64,000 bases of DNA from Streptococcus oralis (GTDB taxonomy: Bacteria; Bacillota; Bacilli; Lactobacillales; Streptococcaceae): positions 517,001 to 581,000 of the forward strand of contig NZ_CP079724.1 of the NCBI RefSeq assembly GCF_019334565.1, read 5' to 3'. The notes under the pieces were generated by a model. It saw only the letters and a list, made by a program, of their open reading frames with translations, did no database searches and had not been told where the DNA came from. Positions 57,535 to 64,000 of the stretch are shown piece by piece; the first letter of the stretch is position 1, and each line of letters opens with the position of its first letter. A program made the translations under genes and the position numbers.

Positions 57535-58383
57535 ATGAAATTAGCTGTCATTACAGATTCTTCAGCCTATTTAGAGGAGAGGACGCTGCAAAGAGAGAAT
57601 CTATTTATCTTGGATATTCCTGTCAATATTGATGGGGAGGAGTATGTTGAAGGTGTCAATCTGACTGCTGAAGAATTTTATCAAAAAATGGCTCAGTCTG
57701 CAGAATTGCCTAAAACTAGTCAACCAAGTATTGCCAAATTGGATGAGATTCTAAGTTCCTTGAAAGATGAAGGTTATACTCATGTCTTGGGCCTCTTTCT
57801 TTCGTCAGGAATTTCAGGCTTTTATCAGAATATCCAATATATGTTAGACGAGTATGAAGGTTTGACCATTGCCTTTCCAGATACCCATATCACAAGTTCC
57901 CCTCTAGGATTTATGGTAGAGAGTGCCTTTGATTGGGCAGAACAAGGCGATGATTTTGCGCAGATTCAGGAGAAGTTGGCTATCCAAATTGCTGATAATT
58001 CAGCCTTTATCATAGTAGATGACCTCGACCACTTGGTTAAGGGAGGACGTTTGTCAAATGGGGCAGCCGTCTTAGGAAATCTTCTCAGTATCAAGCCTAT
58101 CCTCTACTTTAATGACCAAGGGGTGATTGAAGTTTACGAAAAAGTTCGTACGGAAAAGAAGGCAATCAAACGTTTGGTGGAAATCATCAAAGAGTTGACA
58201 AAAGATGGGGATTACCGTATAACAGTCATTCATGGGAACACTCCTCAAAAGGCAGCGGATTTACGTCAGCTTTTGATGGAGAGTGGTGTGACTGCTGAGA
58301 TTCCAATTGATACCTTTGGTAGTGTCATTGGGACTCACCTTGGAGAAGGTAGTATCGCCTTGAGCTATACACCAATCGTCTAA
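57535..58383 (+). CDS. DegV family fatty-acid-binding protein
   Basis: A 282-residue DegV protein. DegV proteins bind fatty acids and serve as FakB-type partners of the kinase FakA. The start [11 protein letters not shown], the [12 protein letters not shown] motif with the lipid head-group Thr/Ser, [12 protein letters not shown] and the [20 protein letters not shown] segment (about 161-180) are diagnostic. FakB role and preferred fatty acid are inferred from the family. Confidence 0.9.
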   Translation: MKLAVITDSSAYLEERTLQRENLFILDIPVNIDGEEYVEGVNLTAEEFYQKMAQSAELPKTSQPSIAKLDEILSSLKDEGYTHVLGLFLSSGISGFYQNIQYMLDEYEGLTIAFPDTHITSSPLGFMVESAFDWAEQGDDFAQIQEKLAIQIADNSAFIIVDDLDHLVKGGRLSNGAAVLGNLLSIKPILYFNDQGVIEVYEKVRTEKKAIKRLVEIIKELTKDGDYRITVIHGNTPQKAADLRQLLMESGVTAEIPIDTFGSVIGTHLGEGSIALSYTPIV

Positions 58384-58534
58384 ATTGTTCTTACAGGCTT
58401 TGTATCTTAGAAATTAAACACAGACTACCTGCCTCTTGAAAAAAGATGCCTGTTTTTCCTTTCGTGGAAAGTCAGCGCCATTCCCTATTTTTCATGGGCA
58501 GCTAACGTCCTTTGTATCTTAGACAGGAGTAGAG
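58384..58534. other. Intergenic region with a 14-bp direct repeat
   Basis: CTTTGTATCTTAGA occurs at 58398-58411 and again at 58510-58523. Between them is non-coding sequence with a weak hairpin-like stretch and no T-run terminator. The second copy ends just before the dapB ribosome site (GACAGGAGTAGAG). Confidence 0.5.
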
Positions 58535-59302
58535 ATGAGTATTCGAGTAATTATTGCCGGTTTTAAGGGAAAGATGGGTCAAGCTGCTTGTCAGATGGTC
58601 TTGGCTGATCCAGACTTGGACTTGGTCGCAGTTTTGGATCCGTTTGAGTCTGAGTCAGAGTGGCAGGGAATTCCTGTCTTCAATGATAAGGCTGCCTTGG
58701 CTGGTTTTGAAGCGCATGTCTGGGTAGACTTTACAACACCAGCCGTTGCTTACGAAAATACGCGCTTTGCCCTTGAAAATGGCTTTGCTCCAGTAGTTGG
58801 AACAACAGGATTTACTAGTGAAGAAATTGCAGAACTAAAAGCATTTTCCCGTGAACAAGATTTGGGTGGCTTGATTGCCCCTAACTTTGCCTTGGGAGCT
58901 GTCTTGCTGATGCAATTTGCGGCGCAGGCTGCCAAATATTTCCCAAATGTGGAGATTATCGAGCTCCATCATGACAAGAAAAAAGATGCTCCGAGTGGAA
59001 CAGCCATTAAAACAGCTGAGTTGATGGCAGAAGTTCGAGAGTCTATCCAGCAAGGTGCGCCTGATGAGGAAGAATTGATTGCTGGTGCCCGTGGTGCTGA
59101 CTTTGATGGCATGCGGATCCACTCAGTTCGTCTACCAGGCTTGGTAGCCCATCAGGAAGTCATCTTTGGCAATCAGGGAGAAGGATTGACCCTCCGTCAT
59201 GACTCCTATGATCGTAGCTCCTTCATGACAGGGGTCAATTTGGGAATCAAAGAAGTTGTCAAGCGTCATGAGCTTGTCTATGGATTAGAACACTTATTAT
59301 GA
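58535..59302 (+). CDS. dapB: 4-hydroxy-tetrahydrodipicolinate reductase
   Basis: A 255-residue enzyme of the lysine/diaminopimelate pathway. NAD(P)-binding [13 protein letters not shown] (about 6-18), [10 protein letters not shown], the catalytic [15 protein letters not shown] (His about residue 145) and late [14 protein letters not shown] are present. ATG follows AGGAGTAGAG. Overlaps cca by 4 nt. Confidence 0.96.
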   Translation: MSIRVIIAGFKGKMGQAACQMVLADPDLDLVAVLDPFESESEWQGIPVFNDKAALAGFEAHVWVDFTTPAVAYENTRFALENGFAPVVGTTGFTSEEIAELKAFSREQDLGGLIAPNFALGAVLLMQFAAQAAKYFPNVEIIELHHDKKKDAPSGTAIKTAELMAEVRESIQQGAPDEEELIAGARGADFDGMRIHSVRLPGLVAHQEVIFGNQGEGLTLRHDSYDRSSFMTGVNLGIKEVVKRHELVYGLEHLL

Positions 59303-60498
59303 GATTAACGCAAATGCCTTCTGAATTTCAGAAGGCTTTACCAGTATTAGAAAAAATTAAAGAAGCAGGCTTTGAGGCCTATTTTGTTGGGGGCTCTGTT
59401 CGAGATGCCCTCCTCAATCGTCCCATCCACGATGTGGATATCGCGACTTCTTCCTATCCAGAGGAGACCAAGCAGATTTTTCCGCGAACAGCTGATATCG
59501 GAATCGAGCACGGAACTGTCTTAGTTTTAGATGGTGACGAGGAGTATGAGGTAACCACCTTTCGGACAGAAGATGTCTATGTAGACTATCGCAGACCCAG
59601 TGCGGTTTCCTTTGTGCGCTCGCTAGAAGAGGACCTCAAGCGCCGTGATTTCACAGTCAACGCCTTTGCCTTGGACGAGACAGGGGAAATCATTGACTTG
59701 TTTCATGGTTTAGAGGATTTGGAAAACCAAGTCTTGCGAGCAGTTGGAGTAGCTAGTGAGCGCTTCAATGAAGATGCTCTGCGGATTATGCGTGGTTTCC
59801 GGTTTCAGGCCAGTCTAGGTTTTAAACTTGAGTCAGAAACTTTTGAGGCGATGAAGACTTTGACGCCACTCTTGGAGAAAATTTCTGTGGAGCGCACCTT
59901 CGTTGAGTTTGATAAACTATTGCTGGCACCTTTTTGGCGAGTTGGTCTGTCTTCCATGATTGAAAGTCAAGCTTATGACTATCTTCCAGATATGGCAGGA
60001 AGCCAAGACAAGCTCAACAGACTGTTTGATTTAGAGGGGGATTTCACTTTTGAATCTTCCGAACAAGCTTGGGCGGCTCTATTGTGGGCTTTGGAGATTA
60101 AAGATGCACAGCCATTTTTGAAAGCTTGGAAGACCTCACGCCAGTTTGCCAAGCAAGTACAGGATTTGCTGACTATTTTGACTTTGCGAGAAGAAGGAGA
60201 GCTGAGCAAGCGCGATTGTTACCGCTTTGATTTGGATTCCCTTCTACAAGCCGAAAGTCTTCGTCAGGCTCAAGGGAAAGAAGTCAACCCACAAACCATC
60301 AAAGAAACTTACCAGAGTTTGACCATTCATGATAAGAAAGAAATTCAGATTAACGGTGGCATTTTGATTAAGGAATATGGTTACCAGCCAGGACCAGACT
60401 TGGGAGAGATTTTAACAGAGATTGAGTTTGCCATTGTCGATGGAGAATTGGAAAATGATCGTCAAGCAATCCATGCTTACCTGAGGGAGAAAAAATGA
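59299..60498 (+). CDS. cca: CCA-adding enzyme (tRNA nucleotidyltransferase)
   Basis: A 399-residue class II nucleotidyltransferase that adds CCA to tRNA 3' ends. [21 protein letters not shown] (about 31-50) holds the catalytic Dx[12 protein letters not shown] and [13 protein letters not shown] are the ATP/CTP recognition motifs. ATGA overlaps on both sides join it to dapB and the ABC-F gene, an unusual metabolic mix that is nevertheless conserved in streptococci. Confidence 0.95.
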   Translation: MRLTQMPSEFQKALPVLEKIKEAGFEAYFVGGSVRDALLNRPIHDVDIATSSYPEETKQIFPRTADIGIEHGTVLVLDGDEEYEVTTFRTEDVYVDYRRPSAVSFVRSLEEDLKRRDFTVNAFALDETGEIIDLFHGLEDLENQVLRAVGVASERFNEDALRIMRGFRFQASLGFKLESETFEAMKTLTPLLEKISVERTFVEFDKLLLAPFWRVGLSSMIESQAYDYLPDMAGSQDKLNRLFDLEGDFTFESSEQAWAALLWALEIKDAQPFLKAWKTSRQFAKQVQDLLTILTLREEGELSKRDCYRFDLDSLLQAESLRQAQGKEVNPQTIKETYQSLTIHDKKEIQINGGILIKEYGYQPGPDLGEILTEIEFAIVDGELENDRQAIHAYLREKK

Positions 60499-62363
60499 GT
60501 GATTTTATCGTTGAAAAACTAAGCAAATCCGTTGGAGACAAGACCGTTTTTAAGGATATTTCCTTTATCATCCATGACTTGGACAGAATCGGTCTAATCG
60601 GTGTCAATGGGACGGGTAAGACCACCCTTTTAGACGTCCTTTCTGGCGTTTCTGGCTTTGATGGGGATGTCAGTCCCTTTTCGGCTAAGAATGACTACAA
60701 GATTGGCTACTTGACCCAGAATCCTGATTTTGATGATAACAAGACGGTCTTGGATACGGTTCTCTCCAGCGACCTCAAGGAAATCCAGCTCATTCGTGAG
60801 TATGAGTTAATCATGCTCAACTACAGTGAGGACAAGCAGGCTCCTTTGGAACGGGTCATGGCAGAGATGGATTCTCTCCAAGCCTGGGAAATTGAAAGCC
60901 AGGTCAAGACGGTCCTCAGTAAGCTAGGTATTCAGGACTTGTCGACTCCAGTTGGTGAATTGTCAGGTGGTCTAAGAAGACGGGTTCAGTTGGCGCAAGT
61001 TCTCCTAGGAAACCACGACCTCTTGCTTCTGGACGAGCCGACTAACCATTTGGATATTGCGACCATTGAGTGGCTGACTCTTTTTTTGAAAAATTCCAAG
61101 AAGACCGTTCTCTTTATCACACATGATCGTTATTTCCTAGATGCACTATCAACGCGGATTTTCGAGTTGGACCGAGCAGGCTTGACCGAGTATCAGGGAA
61201 ATTATCAGGACTATGTTCGCCTCAAGGCTGAACAAGATGAGCGTGACGCTGCCCTTCTCCACAAGAAAGAACAACTCTACAAACAAGAACTGGCCTGGAT
61301 GCGCAGACAACCGCAGGCGCGTGCGACCAAGCAACAAGCTCGTATCAATCGTTTCCACGATTTGAAAAAGGAAGTTTCAGGTGGCGTTGCTGAAACAGAC
61401 TTGACCATGAACTTTGAAACCAGTCGGATTGGGAAAAAAGTCATTGAGTTTCAGAATGTTTCCTTCGCCTATGAAAACAAGCCCATTTTGCAAGATTTTA
61501 ATCTATTGGTGCAAGCCAAAGACCGTATCGGAATCGTTGGGGACAACGGTGTCGGGAAGTCAACTCTGCTTAATCTCATCGCAGGAAGTCTTGAGCCGAC
61601 TAAAGGTCAAGTTATCATCGGTGAGACGGTTCGCATCGCCTATTTTTCTCAACAAATTGAAGGTTTGGATGAAAGCAAACGGGTTATCAATTACCTGCAG
61701 GAAGTAGCAGAAGAGGTTAAGACCAGTGGTGGTTCTACGACTTCCATTGCAGAGTTGCTAGAGCAGTTTCTCTTCCCACGTTCGACGCATGGAACCTTGA
61801 TTGAGAAATTGTCTGGTGGAGAGAAAAAACGCCTTTATCTTCTCAAATTGCTTTTGGAAAAACCCAATGTTCTTCTTTTGGACGAGCCGACAAATGACCT
61901 AGATATTGCGACCTTGACAGTTTTGGAAAATTTCTTGCAGAGCTTTTCAGGTCCTGTCTTGACAGTTAGCCACGATCGTTATTTCTTGGATAAGGTAGCG
62001 ACCAAGATTCTCGCCTTTGAGAATGGCAAGATTCGTCCTTTCTTTGGTCATTACACCGACTACCTTGATGAAAAAAACTTTGAAACTGATATAGCCAATC
62101 AAGTTCAAAAGGCCGAAAAGGAAAAAGTGGTCAAGGTCCGTGAAGATAAGAAACGCATGACCTACCAAGAAAAGCAGGAGTGGGGAAGCATTGAAGGGGA
62201 TATTGAAGCCTTGGAAAATCGTATTGCTGCTATTGAAGAAGAAATGCAGGCAAATGGCTCTGACTTTGGTAAGCTGGCTACTCTCCAAAAAGAACTGGAT
62301 GAGAAAAACGAAGCACTCCTTGAAAAATACGAACGTTATGAATATTTAAGTGAGTTGGCATGA
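60495..62363 (+). CDS. ABC-F family translation factor/ATPase
   Basis: A 622-residue soluble protein with two ABC domains and no membrane part. First Walker [10 protein letters not shown] (about 34-42), signature ELSGGLRRR, Walker [15 protein letters not shown]; second Walker [10 protein letters not shown] (about 350-358), signature [10 protein letters not shown]. The inter-domain linker (about 235-310, [17 protein letters not shown]) is the P-site tRNA interaction motif of ABC-F proteins, and a coiled coil closes the C-terminus. It resembles the Uup/YfmR group. A housekeeping ribosome factor is more likely than antibiotic protection. Confidence 0.9.
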   Translation: MSDFIVEKLSKSVGDKTVFKDISFIIHDLDRIGLIGVNGTGKTTLLDVLSGVSGFDGDVSPFSAKNDYKIGYLTQNPDFDDNKTVLDTVLSSDLKEIQLIREYELIMLNYSEDKQAPLERVMAEMDSLQAWEIESQVKTVLSKLGIQDLSTPVGELSGGLRRRVQLAQVLLGNHDLLLLDEPTNHLDIATIEWLTLFLKNSKKTVLFITHDRYFLDALSTRIFELDRAGLTEYQGNYQDYVRLKAEQDERDAALLHKKEQLYKQELAWMRRQPQARATKQQARINRFHDLKKEVSGGVAETDLTMNFETSRIGKKVIEFQNVSFAYENKPILQDFNLLVQAKDRIGIVGDNGVGKSTLLNLIAGSLEPTKGQVIIGETVRIAYFSQQIEGLDESKRVINYLQEVAEEVKTSGGSTTSIAELLEQFLFPRSTHGTLIEKLSGGEKKRLYLLKLLLEKPNVLLLDEPTNDLDIATLTVLENFLQSFSGPVLTVSHDRYFLDKVATKILAFENGKIRPFFGHYTDYLDEKNFETDIANQVQKAEKEKVVKVREDKKRMTYQEKQEWGSIEGDIEALENRIAAIEEEMQANGSDFGKLATLQKELDEKNEALLEKYERYEYLSELA

Positions 62364-62971
62364 TGGAAGAAAAAGTCATTAAACGTAGTCCCAAGAAAAT
62401 CATTTGGAATGCCTTGTTTGGCCTAGCTTCGGTGCTTTTCTTCTTGTTACCTCTCTATTATCTCCATTCGTATTCGGAAAAGGGGACGGGACTTCATACG
62501 ATAAGTCTTTTGTTAATGCTGCTTGTACTTTTTTGCGCTGGAGTAGTTGTTTATCAGACATACAGGTTGTTAAGCTCCGATAAGGAATATTTGAGATGTA
62601 CTGTCGAGGGGTTTTACTACAAACCGAATCCAAAGAAACCCAGTCATTTCTACGCTTGGGCTGATGTAGAGGAATTTTCCTTCTCTCGGATTCGAGGGAA
62701 GTATAGGGATTCTTATCGGATTGAAGTCTATTTTAAAAACAAGGAAAATGTGAAATCCCAATCCTTTCTAACACTGCTGAAGAGAAGGATTCTCCCTTTT
62801 TATCCGTCAGCAGATTTGATCATCCCTATCTTTCTGCTAGATGTAGGACTTCCTGAAAGGGTCTACGAGACCATGAAGTACTATGAAAGAGAATGGCGCA
62901 TCGAACAAAATCGTCAAGCAAGAAAAAAGGCAAAACAAGCTTCGAAAAGCAAATCTTCCAAACCGTCATAG
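62360..62971 (+). CDS. Two-helix membrane protein with PH-like C-terminal domain
   Basis: A 203-residue protein starting at ATG 62360, overlapping the ABC-F stop (ATGA). Two N-terminal helices (about 14-33 and 46-67) are followed by a beta-rich domain (CTVEGFYYKPNPKKPSHFYAW cut here to CTVEGFYYKPNPK, then WADVEEFSFSRIRG, SYRIEVYF) resembling bacterial PH-like domains, and a Lys-rich tail. Function unknown; cotranscribed with the ABC-F gene. Confidence 0.7.
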   Translation: MMEEKVIKRSPKKIIWNALFGLASVLFFLLPLYYLHSYSEKGTGLHTISLLLMLLVLFCAGVVVYQTYRLLSSDKEYLRCTVEGFYYKPNPKKPSHFYAWADVEEFSFSRIRGKYRDSYRIEVYFKNKENVKSQSFLTLLKRRILPFYPSADLIIPIFLLDVGLPERVYETMKYYEREWRIEQNRQARKKAKQASKSKSSKPS

Positions 62972-62998
62972 TCTGTCTTTGCTTAAAGTAGAATAATC

Positions 62999-63024
62999 AA
63001 AAAGGCCCTATCCACTGGATAGGG
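62999..63024 (-). terminator. Terminator of the CDF transporter gene
   Basis: CCCTATCC/GGATAGGG is a perfect 8-bp stem with a 3-nt loop; the T run is on the minus strand, so it ends the leftward transcript. Confidence 0.8.
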
Positions 63025-64000
63025 TCACTGTTTGTCTTCTTTTTTAGTTTCCTGATGGAAGATGTTTTGCCAAGTCTCATGGCGACGCCAGATACTGGTG
63101 TGGACGATGCCATCTAGCTCATAGCAAATGAGCTTGGTTTTCTGACTAATGGAAGTGATTTGAATATCCTTAATAGCAGCTTTAAGTTCTTTTTCGGCTT
63201 GATAAGCGACTTTATCCATCTGCTCTCCATCTTGACGGATATAGAGAAAGTCCTCAGCAAGGAGTTCTTCTAGCTGATTTCCTTGGTCAATCAATTGCTC
63301 ACGCATGAGCAGTTTTTTGTAGACATTGTCTAAAATCTCGTCCTCAGGTATGGGAGCTGGCTCGATATGGACATCGGTATCAAAGACTCCAAAGCGCTCT
63401 TCCAGCATGGATTCGACCTGGTCTGCAATTTCGTGACTCTCATAGACTGATAAGTCGGGATTCATTTCTAAGGTGATATCAAGGTAGATATTGCTACCGT
63501 AGGTACGCCCTCTTTGGGACTTGACCTTACTAATCTTTGGAATCTCCATGATGGCCTTTTGGTAGTCCTCTAGCAGACGGTCATCAAAACCATCTGAAAG
63601 ACTGAAGGAAGACTCGATAAAGATATCATAGGCTGTTTTTAAGATAAAGAAGGTGATGATAATAGCGACCAATTTATCCACGATAGGATAATTGAAACTG
63701 CTGGCTAAGATAGCAATGGAAGTCCCAAGCGAGGTGACAGCATCAGAAAGATTGTCCTTAGCAGCTGCCTTGAGAGCTTTGGATTTCGATTTCTTACTGA
63801 GGCGTGTGTTATAGAGATAAACAGCAAACATGACCGCTGCTGAAATGATTCCTAGAATCGCTCCCAAAGGATCAATAGGTGTTTGTTCCCGACTGAGGAT
63901 TTTCTGAATGGTGTCCCGAAGCACATCAAAACCAACATAGAACATGATGATGGAAGTAATCAAGCTAGCCAAATCTTCAATCTTCCAGTGACCAAAGCGA
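63025..64000 (-). CDS. Cation diffusion facilitator family transporter (N-terminus cut by window edge)
   Basis: About 325 residues are visible, and the frame stays open to the right edge (reading RFGHWKIEDLASLITS there), so the start lies outside. This is the CDF fold: several helices, the conserved SDAVTSLGTSIAIL in helix 5 (a D near the metal site; many members read SDxxxS), and a cytoplasmic ferredoxin-like domain from about 125 residues in (IPKISKVKSQRGRTYGSNIYLDI, HIEPAP). CDF proteins export zinc, manganese or related ions by proton exchange; the ion is not clear. The C-terminus carries an extra domain of about 95 residues after HIEPAP. Confidence 0.85.
   Translation of the reverse strand, partial: RFGHWKIEDLASLITSIIMFYVGFDVLRDTIQKILSREQTPIDPLGAILGIISAAVMFAVYLYNTRLSKKSKSKALKAAAKDNLSDAVTSLGTSIAILASSFNYPIVDKLVAIIITFFILKTAYDIFIESSFSLSDGFDDRLLEDYQKAIMEIPKISKVKSQRGRTYGSNIYLDITLEMNPDLSVYESHEIADQVESMLEERFGVFDTDVHIEPAPIPEDEILDNVYKKLLMREQLIDQGNQLEELLAEDFLYIRQDGEQMDKVAYQAEKELKAAIKDIQITSISQKTKLICYELDGIVHTSIWRRHETWQNIFHQETKKEDKQ

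Overview
The window is chromosomal DNA of a low-GC streptococcus, almost certainly of the mitis group (Streptococcus mitis / oralis / pneumoniae relatives). The reasons are the fts-ylm-divIVA-ileS cluster, the cmk-folA-clpX-engB and rapZ-yvcK-whiA orders, a CaxP-type calcium pump, a complete RUP-type repeat so far known from pneumococcus and its relatives, and two very large M26 (IgA1 protease/ZmpB-like) surface zinc metalloproteases with YSIRK-type signal peptides. I see no rRNA, tRNA, phage or intact insertion sequence.

Layout. 1-2260: a decayed accessory island with a TipC-like immunity protein, an unknown membrane protein, an interrupted Cys-rich ORF and two remnants of one gene tail; it looks like the leftover immunity end of a type VII (LXG) toxin locus. 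2290-6350: wall precursor genes ddl and murF, a Nudix hydrolase and a YwaF-like membrane protein. 6489-15672: ftsA, ftsZ, ylmE, sepF, ylmG, ylmH, a short extra DivIVA-domain gene, divIVA, then a T-box leader and ileS. 15822-30330: two tandem cassettes, each a giant zmp gene followed by a small four-helix membrane protein gene; the first zmp is broken by a single in-frame TAA. 30413-30907: a frameshifted PH-like membrane protein gene. 31071-32323: gpmA and rpsO. 32351-33800: an accessory insertion behind rpsO with duplicated terminator units, a two-repeat CRISPR-like array without cas genes, an inverted-repeat promoter/operator, a tiny Cys-rich leader ORF and cadD. 33817-37440: an iron-siderophore ABC transporter operon ending in an esterase that may open the siderophore. 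37442-45540: plsC (minus strand), caxP, RUP, trmK, a Nif3-like gene, a DadA-like oxidase, galE and a GtrB-like glycosyltransferase. 45616-52950: ferredoxin (minus strand), a SAG1386-family surface protein, cmk, folA, a 56-residue membrane peptide, clpX, engB, ridA, rapZ, yvcK, whiA. 52955-64000: ferredoxin-NADP reductase (minus strand), the cyclic-di-AMP operon cdaA-cdaR-glmM, a DUF1149 gene, a DegV gene, dapB, cca, an ABC-F ATPase, a PH-like membrane protein and a cut-off CDF cation transporter (minus strand).

How it works together. Most of the window is housekeeping for envelope growth and division: the D-Ala-D-Ala branch of wall synthesis (ddl, murF), divisome assembly (FtsA, FtsZ, SepF, YlmG, DivIVA), c-di-AMP signalling coupled to GlmM, and the RapZ/YvcK/WhiA set. 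The accessory parts are where change is happening: surface proteases with recombining repeats, metal handling (cadD, iron uptake, CaxP, CDF), and decayed competition genes. The best candidates for something undescribed are the cas-less CRISPR-like repeat pair beside cadD, the Cys-rich leader ORF in front of cadD, the extra DivIVA N-domain gene, and the duplicated zmp plus membrane-protein cassettes.
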